From Candidatus Lindowbacteria bacterium RIFCSPLOWO2_12_FULL_62_27 (GTDB lineage Bacteria; Lindowbacteria; 2-12-FULL-62-27), in contig MFPR01000001.1 in the NCBI GenBank assembly GCA_001784175.1, positions 228,561 through 292,560 on the forward strand: a stretch of 64,000 nt of DNA, read 5' to 3'. A program made the position numbers and the translations under genes. Below the pieces are notes generated by a model. It worked only from the letters and a program-made list of their open reading frames with translations. It made no database searches and was not told where the DNA came from. Positions 52,087 to 62,136 of the stretch are shown here, one piece after another (position 1 is the first letter of the stretch; every line of letters begins with the position of its first letter).

Positions 52087-53046
52087 TCAGCTCCGCCAGT
52101 CACCCTTTTTCCGGAACGTCCATTTGAGTTTTGAACGCAGGCCCAGGAGGGCGTTGATCCAGGAGCCCGGGAGGGGCCAGAGGGCGAGGAGGGACCAGGA
52201 ACGGAGGTTGGCCGGGTCGTGGCGGAGGCTGTCGAGGAGGTTGCCGAGGGCCGGAAGTTTTTTGCCGAGGAGCAGCTCGTAGTAGGCGGCCCATTGCAGG
52301 AAATATCCCAAACGCTTGGGTGCGCGCTTGAGGACGTGGCGATAGCGTTCGGCGAGGTAGGTGTTGTACTCGTCCGTCATGGCCCAGAGCCTGCGGCCGC
52401 CGCTCAAGACCGTCACGTTGTCGGTGCCGCTCCAGCCGGCGACGCCCAGCGGCCGGCGGAAAATCCGGAGCTTGCCGTCGGGCAGGAGCGCCTCCCAGAG
52501 GCCGGTGAACCAGTTGAAGGGGTGCTGGTAGAATTGGAAAAAGTTATCCCAGAATACGCGTTTCCCGATGAAGAGCACGTCGGCGAAGCCTTTCGTGCCG
52601 AGCAGGAAATCCTCAAACGTCAGCGCGAGCCGGTCGTTCTGCCAGCCGGTGAAATAGTCGATCGGCGCATGGGTCCGCTCGTCGATCCAGAGGTATCCGT
52701 GGATGAACTCGTCGTCGGGCGACGAGGTGAGGTTGCGGGCGATGATGTCGAGCGCGTCGGTCGAGAGGAACCGGTCATCGCTGTCGAGCCGCAGGAGGTA
52801 ATCGCCCGAACACTCCCGGAAATGCTGCGGATACCGGACGGCGTGGGTCTCGCTGGAGTTAAACCGGATATAGCGCAGGCGCGGGTCCTTGAAGGATTCC
52901 ATGAGTTCGGGCGTCGCATCGGTCGAGCCGTCGTCGATGACCCAGTACTCGAAGTTCGCGTGTGTCTGCGCCAGCACGCTGTCGATCGTCTGCTTGAGGC
53001 GATAGGCGCGGTTGTAGGTGGCGGTGAGGATGCTGAATTTTTTCAT
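52087..53046 (-). CDS. Family 2 glycosyltransferase
   Basis: The protein begins MKKFSILTATYNRAYRLKQT, a GT-A fold with the nucleotide-binding VIDDGSTD and the metal site RLDSDDR (DxD). The 319-aa length and the C-terminal KLPALGNLLDSL region are typical of GT2 enzymes transferring sugar from a nucleotide sugar to a lipid or glycan. The substrate is unknown. The start overlaps the DUF559 stop as ATGA (53043-53046). Confidence 0.88.
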   Translation of the reverse strand: MKKFSILTATYNRAYRLKQTIDSVLAQTHANFEYWVIDDGSTDATPELMESFKDPRLRYIRFNSSETHAVRYPQHFRECSGDYLLRLDSDDRFLSTDALDIIARNLTSSPDDEFIHGYLWIDERTHAPIDYFTGWQNDRLALTFEDFLLGTKGFADVLFIGKRVFWDNFFQFYQHPFNWFTGLWEALLPDGKLRIFRRPLGVAGWSGTDNVTVLSGGRRLWAMTDEYNTYLAERYRHVLKRAPKRLGYFLQWAAYYELLLGKKLPALGNLLDSLRHDPANLRSWSLLALWPLPGSWINALLGLRSKLKWTFRKKGDWRS

Positions 53047-53438
53047 GGATTTTTCACCCCCTCTCCCTCTTTAGAGGGAGAGGGTCGGGGTGAGGGTGTT
53101 CTCTCAATCCGGTCAATTATTCGTCCGAGGACTACATCCATCTTGTTCAATACATCATTGTCCCAGAACCTCAGGACGTGAAAGCCCTCCTGCAATAGAA
53201 AGGCCGTCCGCTCGCAATCCTTCTGGAGGTTGACATCTTCGGCATGTTGGCCGCCATCCACTTCGATGACCAATCCCCGCTCCACACAACAGAAATCGGC
53301 GATGAACCTGCCGATGGGATGTTGCCTCCTGAATTTATATCCTTCGAACCGGCGCGACCGAAGATGCTTCCAAAGTTTCCGTTCGGCGTCGGTCATTTCT
53401 TTGCGCAACCTTCGCGCAAATGCGATGTTCTTCTTCAT
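53043..53438 (-). CDS. DUF559 (Vsr-like) endonuclease-domain protein
   Basis: This 131-aa protein has the DUF559 pattern: AERKLWKHLRSRRFEGYKFRRQ, then VIEVDGGQH, then HVLRFW. DUF559 resembles very-short-patch repair endonucleases (PD-(D/E)xK fold). The last ~18 residues (TPSPRPSPSKEGEG) come from a REP element, as often seen in this family. Function is unknown, and an association with REP elements is suggested by two flanking copies (53057-53098 and 53442-53485). Confidence 0.85.
   Translation of the reverse strand: MKKNIAFARRLRKEMTDAERKLWKHLRSRRFEGYKFRRQHPIGRFIADFCCVERGLVIEVDGGQHAEDVNLQKDCERTAFLLQEGFHVLRFWDNDVLNKMDVVLGRIIDRIERTPSPRPSPSKEGEGVKNP
53057..53098. repeat. REP-like hairpin, type B, end of DUF559 gene
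   Basis: CACCCCCTCTCCCTCTTTAG/AGGGAGAGGGTCGGGGTGAGGG forms a hairpin and is translated as the C-terminus of the DUF559 protein. Confidence 0.78.
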
Positions 53439-53441
53439 GCT

Positions 53442-53485
53442 CCCCTCACCCCAACCCTCTCCCCTCTTCGAGGGAAGAGGGGGGA
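53442..53485. repeat. REP-like hairpin, type B, end of membrane-protein gene
   Basis: CCCCTCACCCCAACCCTCTC then CCCTCTTCGAGGGAAGAGGGGGG forms a hairpin and is translated as the C-terminus (NIPPSSLEEGRGLG) of the AT-rich membrane protein. Confidence 0.75.
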
Positions 53486-54216
53486 ATGTTCAATCCGCCC
53501 CCCATACGCTGGGCCATGCTTATAGAAAACATGATTATACAGAGACAAAGGACAATCCCTATAGGGGTGAATTCTTCGAGGCGCGAATGCGAATTCGAAA
53601 ATGTGGGAACTTTAAAATCACCGAAAATTAACCCTTCAAGATACGCCCTGAAATATGTGAATAGAACAATCAACAAATATGTGAATGGAATACTCAACGA
53701 TTCAAGCATCGAGCTTTTAATCGTAGATAATTGACGAATACTTCTTACAATCCCAACTACAAATAAAGTCAGGATAAATCCATAGGTCCCTAGAATCTTT
53801 TCGGTGAGCCATACAGTGCCCCCAGATAAATCGAACGGGATGTTTTTGAGTGTAAAAAAAACGATACATCCCAATGCAGGATACATCAGATAGCGGCGCT
53901 TCCTCTGTAGTGGTATTTTACATGTGATTATTTCTATAAAACCCAACGTGGCACCCCAAGAGCAACCCAATAAAGCAGCAATAATACACACGGGAAATAT
54001 GTATTTTGTACATTTTAACGCAAAATCCAATATGTCACCTGCCAGAAGCAATTTACTATACACTACTACGACGCAAACAAACGCCCCAAACCAACCTCCT
54101 AAAAACCCACCCCATATTCCACTTACGATTGGATTGAATAAAAATCCGTGTCGAACCGCTTTAGACTTTGTCGTTGGCGGAGGCACACTCTCTTTCGCAG
54201 AATTTGATTCCATCAT
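53446..54216 (-). CDS. AT-rich multi-pass membrane protein of unknown function
   Basis: This 256-aa protein has about six hydrophobic segments (WGGFLGGWFGAFVCVVVVYS; YIFPVCIIAALLGCSWGATL; GCIVFFTLKNI; FILTLFVVGIV; PFTYLLIVLFTYF; GIVLCLCIIMFSISM). Its base composition is far more AT-rich than neighbours and its codons are different, so it is likely acquired. Its C-terminus is REP-derived and REP elements lie on both sides (53442-53485 and 54261-54300). I do not recognise the family. Confidence 0.72.
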   Translation of the reverse strand: MMESNSAKESVPPPTTKSKAVRHGFLFNPIVSGIWGGFLGGWFGAFVCVVVVYSKLLLAGDILDFALKCTKYIFPVCIIAALLGCSWGATLGFIEIITCKIPLQRKRRYLMYPALGCIVFFTLKNIPFDLSGGTVWLTEKILGTYGFILTLFVVGIVRSIRQLSTIKSSMLESLSIPFTYLLIVLFTYFRAYLEGLIFGDFKVPTFSNSHSRLEEFTPIGIVLCLCIIMFSISMAQRMGGGLNIPPSSLEEGRGLG

Positions 54217-54260
54217 AGAATCCGTTCAACTTTAATATACATATTAGAAGTCAAAAGAAC

Positions 54261-54300
54261 CCCCTCACCCTGACCCTCTCCCCCTGCGGGGGAGAGGGGA
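54261..54300. repeat. REP-like hairpin, type B
   Basis: CCCCCTCACCCTGACCCTCT then CCCCCTGCGGGGGAGAGGGG forms a hairpin in the gap between the AT-rich membrane protein and glyS. Confidence 0.78.
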
Positions 54301-54374
54301 TCATCCAATCTTCTTCCGATTCTTCGTCCCAACATGACGCTATCATGCTGAAGCCTTCGCCTAAGCCGCGCATG

Positions 54375-56442
54375 TCACTCCGATACGGCGATCCTGTCGA
54401 ATTCGGCGTAGGACCGGAAGGCGTCGCTGATGGCGCCAATGAGGGACAGGCGGTTGGCCCGGAGCGACGCGTCGTCAACCATGACGAACACTTTATCGAA
54501 GAACGTGTGGAGCGGCGCCGCCATCTCCAGGATGGCGCGGAGCCGGTCGGTGTACTTGCGTTCGGGCATCCTCCGGACGGCGGCCTCCCAGTCCAGAAAG
54601 GCCTTGTGGAGCGCACGCTCCTCCTCCTGCTGGAATGCGCCGGGGTTGAGCGGCGGGAGATTTTTTTCGTTTTTGACGATGTTGTGCGCGCGTTTGGCGG
54701 TGCGAAGCAGCGTCACCCAGCGGTCCTTGCCTTCGCGCGCTATTTTCGAGAACGCCTCGACCTTGCCCGCGATCTCACACGGGTCGTCCGACACGTTGAG
54801 GCACGCCAAGACGAACTCGGCCGGATGGGTTTCGCGCAGGAGCGCTTCGAGCCGGGCGCGGAAAAACGCGAGCACCTCCGGGGCGGCCTTGCGGACGGCG
54901 CCGGGGTCCGGGAAAATCGGGGCGGCGCTTTCGGCCATCTGGCCGATGCGCAGGTGCCAGGCGCGCGCGAGGAGGATCCGGGCGATGCCGATGGCCGCGC
55001 GGCGCAGGCCGTAGGGATCGCCGGACGCGGTAGGCCGAAGGCCGACCGAGTAGGCGCCGAAGAGCAGTTCGAATTTATCGGCCAGAGCAAGGAGCGCGCC
55101 GAGCGGCGTTTCCGGCAGAGGGTCGGCCGGTCCGCGAGGCTGGTAGTGTTCGGCGATCGCAGCGGGAATTTCCGCCGGCAGGCCCTCCTTTTCGGCGTAG
55201 ATGCGGCCCATGACGCCCTGAAGTTCCGGGAATTCCCGGACCACCTCCGTGAGCAGGTCCGCCTTGCAGAGATAGGCCACATCGGCGTACCGGTCGAGAT
55301 CGAGGTCGATGCCGATGCGCGGCGGCAGAATCACGAGGAGGTCCCGGAGGCGCCGCGCGCGGTCGTGCAACGTCCCGAGACCCTCGAGGTAGACCACGCC
55401 CTTGAGGCCGTCGATCCGGTCGGCCAGTTTCTTTTTGCGGTCGGTTTCAAAAAAATATTTCGTATCCGAAAACCGCGCCGTCAGCACCCGCGCGTTGCCC
55501 TTCGCGACGATGCCCTTCGGGTCCGGCGGCCCGTTGCGGACGACCAGAAAATGCGGCGCGAGTTTCCCGCCGGCGGCCGTCACCGGGAAATACCGCTGAT
55601 GGTGGCTCATGGCGCTTTTGAGAATCACGGCGGGAATGTCCAGAAAGGACCGGTCGAACCCGCCCAGAAGGACGGTCGGGAATTCCGTCAGATGAACCAC
55701 CTCGGTCACCAGGTCCTCCGGCAGGTCCGCCGAAAGGCCGCGCCGCGCCAGAATCATTTTCGCGCCCCGCAGGATTTTTTCCCGGCGTTTCGCCGGCGAG
55801 ACCATGACCATTTTTTGTTCGAGCTTGCGGAAATACCCGGCGGCGGACGCCGGGCGGAACGGTTGCGGATGAAAAAACTTGTTGCCGAACGTCACCGCGC
55901 CCGACTCCAACCCGTGGGCCGCGAACCGGAGCGGGCGGCCGTGCAGGAGGCACAGGATCCAGCGGACGGGCCGGGCGAAGGCGGCCGCGTCGCCGGCGCG
56001 CCAGCGCATGGCTTTGGGGAAGGAGATCGACGCGATCAGCGCGGGTAGAATCTCCGGCAGGATCTTCGCCGTGGGACGGCCTTTTTCCTTGAGCCGGACG
56101 CCGACGAAGGCGCGGTCCTTTTTCTGAACCTTCACGATGCTGTTCGCGTCGCCGCCCACCGATTTCAGGAATCCCTCGAGCGCGGCCGTGGGCCGGCCGT
56201 CGGCGCCGTAGGCCGCGTCCCACGGCGGTCCCGTCCGCTCCACCACGCGCGTGTCGGCGGCCCGGCCGATGTCGCGGGCCCAGACGACGAGCCGGCAGGG
56301 CGTGGCGTACGCATGGACGGCAGCCACCGGGATGCGGTGTTCGGCGAGGATGCGCCGAAGACCCGTCTCAAGCTGTTCGGTCGCGGGCGGGAGGAATCGC
56401 GCGGGAATTTCTTCGCACCCGATCTCGAGCAGAAAATCGCGG

Positions 56443-56450
<8 letters not shown>
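54375..56450 (-). CDS. glyS: Glycine--tRNA ligase beta subunit
   Basis: This 691-aa protein starts [20 protein letters not shown], the hallmark GlyS N-terminus, and has [11 protein letters not shown]-like, FPKAMRW and HHQRYFPV motifs and the C-terminal DALR-type anticodon-binding domain. With the alpha subunit it forms the bacterial alpha2beta2 glycyl-tRNA synthetase. The ATG overlaps the glyQ stop by 8 nt. Confidence 0.95.
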
Positions 56451-57318
<868 letters not shown>

Positions 57319-57326
57319 GTGTTCAG

Positions 57327-57659
57327 TTACTGCGCGGAGGTTTCGTCGGCCAGCCACCGCAGGTAATCGGGGTTGCCGCCCTCGATCCGGAACGCGATGA
57401 CTTCCGGGACCGAGTAGGAATGGAGGCGTTTGACCTCGGCGATGAGTGCGCCGAGATTGGCCTCCTGCGTTTTGATGACAAGCACGCACTCGGCCGACTC
57501 GTCGATTTTGCCCTCCCACCAGTAGAGGGACCGGGCGCCGGGGAGGATGTTGACGCACGCGGCCAGGCGCTTTTCGAGAAGCCCCCGGGCAATCTTCTCC
57601 CCCTGGTCCGGCGACTCGCAGGTGACGAGGCACATCAGAAATTCCGGCAAGGATTCCAT
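57327..57659 (-). CDS. cutA: CutA1-like divalent cation tolerance protein
   Basis: This 110-aa trimeric ferredoxin-like protein has [38 protein letters not shown] and VLVIKT, then [24 protein letters not shown], the conserved CutA signature. In E. coli it was linked to copper tolerance, though the molecular role remains debated. ATG 57659 is preferred over TTG 57671. It ends 8 nt before glyQ. Confidence 0.93.
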   Translation of the reverse strand: MESLPEFLMCLVTCESPDQGEKIARGLLEKRLAACVNILPGARSLYWWEGKIDESAECVLVIKTQEANLGALIAEVKRLHSYSVPEVIAFRIEGGNPDYLRWLADETSAQ

Positions 57660-57710
57660 GTCGATGACCAAGCTCTACTTCGAGGGCGATGTCCCGTCAA
57701 CCCCGGCGAG

Positions 57711-57751
57711 ACCCCCCCACCCAGCCTCCCCCACAAGGGGGGAGGGGGGAG
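57711..57751. repeat. REP-like hairpin, type A
   Basis: CCCCCCCACCCAGCCTCCCC then CACAAGGGGGGAGGGGGGA forms a hairpin in the divergent gap between cutA and the DUF47 gene. It has the same sequence family as 741-775 and 61379-61415. Confidence 0.8.
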
Positions 57752-57818
57752 AAAAGAGAGTGAGTTTCAACAGAGGTACTGCTTGTTTTTTGCGCCGGAC
57801 TCTGGCAAGAGGGAGCGC

Positions 57819-58457
57819 ATGAGCTGGTTTCGGAAGGTCATCGACGCTGTGGCGCCGCCGGCGTCCGGGAAATTTTTTCAGAGTCTCAAGGAGATCAGCC
57901 GGATGGCCCAGGAAGCCGCCAAGATGCTCGAAGGGGCGGCGCGGGACGGGCGGCTGGGGACGGCGGGGTTTGCGGCCGAGATTCATGCGCTGGAAAACCG
58001 GGCCGACGCCGCGACCGAGCGGTTTCTTCTCTCCGTGCGGCACACCATGATCCATCCGATCGATCCGGACGACCTGCGCGAAATCGCCGACCGGCTGGAT
58101 TCGTGCATCGACACCATGGACCACTACTCGTGGCGCATGGAGGCCTTCCGGCTGAAGCCGACGGCCGTGATGATCGGTTTCATCGCGCTGATCCGCCAGA
58201 TGGCCGACACGATGACCGAGATGTTCGACCTGCTCCTTCATGCCGACCTCACGGGCCTCGACGCGGGGTATCGGCGGCTCAACGAGCTTGAACGGCAGGC
58301 CGACGGCCTCTTCCATTCCGCCGTGCACGAGATGCACGCCTCGGGGGGCCTGTGCTACACGGTCGAAGACGAAGTGATCTCGACGCTGGAGAAATGTTCC
58401 GACCGATGCCGCGACGTGGGGCACCTACTGGTCGTCATGACGGAGCGGAACCGGTAG
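57819..58457 (+). CDS. DUF47/PhoU-like phosphate transport regulator
   Basis: This 212-aa all-helical protein is related to PhoU (DUF47): LENRADAATERFLLSVRHT, PIDPDDLREIADRLDSCIDTMD, EKCSDRCRDVGHLLVV. Such proteins are coded next to PiT transporters and probably gate or regulate them. GAGGGAG precedes the ATG, and the stop is immediately followed by the transporter ATG. Confidence 0.92.
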   Translation: MSWFRKVIDAVAPPASGKFFQSLKEISRMAQEAAKMLEGAARDGRLGTAGFAAEIHALENRADAATERFLLSVRHTMIHPIDPDDLREIADRLDSCIDTMDHYSWRMEAFRLKPTAVMIGFIALIRQMADTMTEMFDLLLHADLTGLDAGYRRLNELERQADGLFHSAVHEMHASGGLCYTVEDEVISTLEKCSDRCRDVGHLLVVMTERNR

Positions 58458-59462
58458 ATGGAAGGTGTGGTGCTGCTGATCGCGGTCGCGCTCGTGTTTG
58501 ATTTCGTCAACGGCTGGCACGACAGCGCCAACAGCATCGCCACCGTCGTGGGCACCAAAACCCTCACGCCCCTGCAGGCGGTGCTGCTGGCGGGCTTCGG
58601 CAATTTCATCGCCATCCTTTTTTTTGAACTTCACGTCGCAAAAACCATCGGCAAGGGCCTGGTGGTTCCGGCCGTCGTAGACCAGCATGTGATTTTTGGC
58701 GCGCTGGCCGGCGCGATCGTTTGGGACGTCATCACGTGGTATTTCGGCATTCCCTCGTCGTCGAGCCACGCGCTGATGGGGGGACTGGCGGGCGCGGCGC
58801 TGGTCAAGGCCGGCTGGGGAGCGATCCTGGTCGAAGGCTGGGTGCGGCCGGTTCTCTTCATAGTGCTGGCGCCGCTTTTGGGTCTTGCCATGGGCATGAT
58901 CCTGATGACGCTGGTGGCGTGGCTGATCTTTCTGATCGAGCCGCATGCGCCCCATGGCGCCGTCCGGTCGGGCGGCCGGATTCTCCAAGTGTTCAGTTCG
59001 CTGTCCTATTCGGTCGGTCATGGCGGCAATGACGCGCAAAAGACCATGGGCATCATCACCGCCCTCCTAGTCGCGGTGGGCTGGCAGGCCACCTATGACC
59101 CCCCGTTGTGGGTGATCTTCTCCTGTCAAGCCGCGATGGCCCTGGGAACCGTCGCGGGCGGATGGCGGATCGTGCGGACGCTGGGCACGAAATTATGCGA
59201 CCTCAAAGTCCCGGCGGGGATATCGGCGGAAGCCGGGGGCGCCGCCACGCTGTTTGGCGCGTCGATGCTGGGGATACCGGTGAGCACGACCCACACGATC
59301 ACCGGCGCCATCGCCGGCGCGGGCTCGGTGTGGTACCGGCGGCTGTCGGCGGTTCAGTGGGGCATCGTGCCGAGGATCGTATGCGCGTGGGTGCTGACGA
59401 TTCCGGCCTCGGCGGCCGTCGCGGCGGCAGTCTACCGGCTGAGCCGGGGCATTTCTTTTTAG
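58458..59462 (+). CDS. pit: PiT-family inorganic phosphate transporter
   Basis: This 334-aa protein has about ten helices and both PiT signature repeats (DFVNGWHDSANSIATVVGTK and YSVGHGGNDAQKTMGIITALL), plus the GIPVSTTHTITGAI motif. It carries metal-phosphate or phosphate with protons or sodium. It lies 0 nt after the DUF47 gene, a standard pairing. Confidence 0.94.
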   Translation: MEGVVLLIAVALVFDFVNGWHDSANSIATVVGTKTLTPLQAVLLAGFGNFIAILFFELHVAKTIGKGLVVPAVVDQHVIFGALAGAIVWDVITWYFGIPSSSSHALMGGLAGAALVKAGWGAILVEGWVRPVLFIVLAPLLGLAMGMILMTLVAWLIFLIEPHAPHGAVRSGGRILQVFSSLSYSVGHGGNDAQKTMGIITALLVAVGWQATYDPPLWVIFSCQAAMALGTVAGGWRIVRTLGTKLCDLKVPAGISAEAGGAATLFGASMLGIPVSTTHTITGAIAGAGSVWYRRLSAVQWGIVPRIVCAWVLTIPASAAVAAAVYRLSRGISF

Positions 59463-59466
59463 CCAA

Positions 59467-60489
59467 GTGCGTTGGCCGGCGGAGTGGGAACGGCAGGACG
59501 GAGTCCTTCTTGCGTGGCCGCACGAGGGGACCGACTGGGCGCCGCGGCTTGGGGAGGTCGAAGGTGTGTACGCGCAGATCGCGGCGGCGATCAGCCGGCG
59601 GGAGCGCGTGCTGATTGTGAGGCCCGGGGACGCAGGGCCGGTCCTAGAGGGCCTGCGGGCCGGCGGCGCGGACCTTTCGCACATCCAATTTTACGATATC
59701 CCAACAAACGACACATGGACGCGCGATTTCGGGCCGATCGGTGTTTTAGAAAAGGGCCAGCCCGTGCTTCTGGATTTCATGTTCAACGGCTGGGGCCTGA
59801 AATTTGCGGCGGATCTCGACAATCTCGTGACTTGGAAACTGGCCGAGCAGAGAGCGTTCGGGAAGATGCCCTTGAGAGCGCCGGGGATGGTGCTGGAAGG
59901 CGGCAGCGTGGACGGCGACGGCGCGGGAACCGTCCTGACGACCGAGGCGTGTCTGCTTTCCCGGAACCGAAACCCGCATTTGACCCGTGCGAAGATCGAG
60001 CGGAAGCTGGGACGGTGGCTGGGCGCGGACCGGATTTTGTGGCTGCGTCATGGCGCGCTGGCCGGAGATGACACCGACTCGCACGTCGACACGCTCGCGC
60101 GGTTCTGCCCCAGCGACACGATCGTCCATGTCGCGTGCGCCGACCGGCGGGACGAGCAGTATGAGGAACTGGACCTCATGCGGCGGGAACTTGCGGCGCT
60201 GCGAACGCGCCGTGGCCGGAAGTACCGGCTGCTGCCGCTGCCGCTGCCGGGGGCGATCCGGGACGAGGAAGGGCGGCGGTTGCCTGCGACGTACGCGAAT
60301 TTCCTGGTGATCAACGGCGCGGTCATGGCGCCGCAGTACGGGGACGCGGCGGACAAAGTAGCGCGCGCGACGCTCAAGGCGGCCTTTCCTGGCCGGGAGA
60401 TCATTGGTATGGACTGCACGCCGTTGCTTTTCGAACATGGATCGCTTCATTGCGTGACGATGCAGATTCCGGAGGGAACACTGTCATGA
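59467..60489 (+). CDS. aguA: Agmatine deiminase
   Basis: The GTG start (VRWPAEWERQDGVLLAWPHE) follows the transporter by 4 nt. The protein has peptidyl-arginine-deiminase-family motifs: NDTWTRDFGPIGV, LEGGSVDGDG, GDDTDSHVDTLARF and the catalytic Cys in EHGSLHCVTMQIP. It turns agmatine into N-carbamoylputrescine and ammonia. It overlaps the next gene by 4 nt (ATGA), which encodes the following step. The usual GGGNIHC motif reads HGSLHC here. Confidence 0.92.
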   Translation: MRWPAEWERQDGVLLAWPHEGTDWAPRLGEVEGVYAQIAAAISRRERVLIVRPGDAGPVLEGLRAGGADLSHIQFYDIPTNDTWTRDFGPIGVLEKGQPVLLDFMFNGWGLKFAADLDNLVTWKLAEQRAFGKMPLRAPGMVLEGGSVDGDGAGTVLTTEACLLSRNRNPHLTRAKIERKLGRWLGADRILWLRHGALAGDDTDSHVDTLARFCPSDTIVHVACADRRDEQYEELDLMRRELAALRTRRGRKYRLLPLPLPGAIRDEEGRRLPATYANFLVINGAVMAPQYGDAADKVARATLKAAFPGREIIGMDCTPLLFEHGSLHCVTMQIPEGTLS

Positions 60490-61373
60490 AGAAGCTGGTG
60501 GTTGGGCTTGTTCAGCACAAGGCCGGGGAATCGATGGAGGCCAACACGGACAAGAATATGGAGGGCATCCGGGAGGCGGCGCGGCGCGGCGCGGGGCTCG
60601 TGGTGATGCCGGAACTTCACCGGAGCCGGTATTTCTGCCAGAGCGAGGACGCCCGATTCTTCGACTGGGCGGAGGCCGTGCCGGGTCCGTCGACGGAGCG
60701 ATTCGGGCGGCTGGCAAAGGACATGGGCGCCGTGCTGGTGATCTCGCTGTTCGAGAAGCGGGCGACCGGCCTGTATCACAACACGGCCGTCGTGCTCGAC
60801 CGAACGGGCGAGGTGGCCGGGACCTACCGCAAGATGCACATCCCGGACGATCCGCAGTATTACGAGAAATACTATTTTGCGCCGGGCGATTCGCAGTTCC
60901 GGCCGATCGCAACGTCGGTCGGAAAGCTGGGCGTGATGGTGTGCTGGGACCAGTGGTATCCGGAACCGGCGCGGCTCTCGGCGCTGCACGGCGCGGACGT
61001 TTTGGTCTACCCATCGGCCATCGGATGGGAGCCGGCGGACGAGGCGGGCGAAAAGGAGCGGCAGATCGACTCCTGGGTGACCGTGCAGCGGGGCCATGCG
61101 ATCGCCAACGGGATTCCGGTCATGGCGGCGAACCGGGTGGGATTTGAGCCAAACCCTTTGGGAGGCAGTGAAGGGATCGACTTTTGGGGGTCGAGTTTTG
61201 TCGCCGGATGCCAGGGCGAAATCATTTCGCGGGCGGCGAGCGACCGGGAGGAAATCGTGATGGCGGAGCTGGACCTCGGCGCGAGTGAGAGAGTACGGCG
61301 GGTGTGGCCTTTTCTTAGAGACCGCAGGATAGATGCGTATACGGATTTGGTGAGGAGATACGGAGGGCAGTAA
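60486..61373 (+). CDS. aguB: N-carbamoylputrescine amidohydrolase
   Basis: This 295-aa nitrilase-superfamily enzyme has the catalytic triad Glu in VVMPELHRSRYFCQ, Lys in YRKMHIPDDP and Cys in VMVCWDQWYPEPARL. The motifs PDDPQYYEKYYFAPGD and DFWGSSFV are typical of AguB. It hydrolyses N-carbamoylputrescine to putrescine, CO2 and ammonia. Together with aguA it completes putrescine synthesis from agmatine, but no arginine decarboxylase gene is in the window. Confidence 0.94.
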   Translation: MKKLVVGLVQHKAGESMEANTDKNMEGIREAARRGAGLVVMPELHRSRYFCQSEDARFFDWAEAVPGPSTERFGRLAKDMGAVLVISLFEKRATGLYHNTAVVLDRTGEVAGTYRKMHIPDDPQYYEKYYFAPGDSQFRPIATSVGKLGVMVCWDQWYPEPARLSALHGADVLVYPSAIGWEPADEAGEKERQIDSWVTVQRGHAIANGIPVMAANRVGFEPNPLGGSEGIDFWGSSFVAGCQGEIISRAASDREEIVMAELDLGASERVRRVWPFLRDRRIDAYTDLVRRYGGQ

Positions 61374-61378
61374 ACAGA

Positions 61379-61415
61379 CACCCCCACCCATCCTCCCCCA
61401 TAAAGGGGGAGGGGT
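61379..61415. repeat. REP-like hairpin, type A
   Basis: CACCCCCACCCATCCTCCCC then CATAAAGGGGGAGGGGTA forms a hairpin just after the aguB stop and may act as a transcript end. Confidence 0.78.
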
Positions 61416-61454
61416 AAGTAATTCATAGAGATAAGAGAAAACAGAAAAAATAAC

Positions 61455-61483
61455 TTGATTAAAACCAGCAAATCCGGTATAAA
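61455..61483 (+). promoter_or_regulatory. Promoter of the second HTH-receiver gene
   Basis: TTGATT (61455-61460), 17-nt spacer and TATAAA (61478-61483) match the sigma-70 consensus in 4/6 and 5/6 bases. The region is AT-rich. Confidence 0.65.
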
Positions 61484-61512
61484 TAGTAAAAGCACGAAAA
61501 GGGGAGGAAAGA

Positions 61513-62100
61513 ATGCCCAAGCCATACTACACTACCGCAGAAATTGCTCGGATGACGCATGTGAGCGCCACGACGGTGGCGGATTGGATTGATTCTGGGA
61601 AGCTGAAGGCCTACCGGACGGGAGGGGGACACCGGCGGGTGGGGCCGGAGGATTTGCGGGTATTTTTCAGAAATCAAAATATTCCCCTGCCCGACACACT
61701 TTTTTCGGGCCATCCCTCCATATTAATAATAGACGACGACGAGGACTTCGCGGTGCTTTTGAAGGAGCGCCTGGAGCCTCGCAACATGCGGGTCACCATC
61801 GCGACGAGCGGGTTTGAAGGGATTTACAAGCTGGGGCAGTTGCATCCGGACGTTGTGATATTGGACATGATGATGCCGGGCATGAACGGGGACGAGGTGT
61901 GCGAGGAGATCAAGACGACGGAGGAGTTGAAAGACACCTACGTGATCGCGATCACGGCCTACGAAGGGGAGGACCTGAAGCACCGCGTGATGACGAAAGG
62001 CGCGGACGCGTTTATGAAAAAGCCGGCCAAATCCGGTGATTTTGAGGACCTGATGGAATTGATCGTGAAGCACACAGGCTCACCGGCCGCCGCCCGCTGA
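61513..62100 (+). CDS. HTH (MerR/excisionase-type)-receiver regulator (copy 2)
   Basis: GGGGAGG precedes the ATG. Residues 5-55 form the excisionase-like HTH (YTTAEIARMTHVSATTVADW ... GGGHRRVGPEDL). A receiver follows (ILIIDDDEDFAVLLK; VVILDMMMPGMNG; KKPAKSGD). It has the same architecture as 30509-31105. It is followed after 36 nt by another receiver gene, suggesting a phosphorelay. Confidence 0.88.
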   Translation: MPKPYYTTAEIARMTHVSATTVADWIDSGKLKAYRTGGGHRRVGPEDLRVFFRNQNIPLPDTLFSGHPSILIIDDDEDFAVLLKERLEPRNMRVTIATSGFEGIYKLGQLHPDVVILDMMMPGMNGDEVCEEIKTTEELKDTYVIAITAYEGEDLKHRVMTKGADAFMKKPAKSGDFEDLMELIVKHTGSPAAAR

Positions 62101-62136
62101 CGGGCGCGGCCACAGGACGGGGGGTGAATTTGTTGT

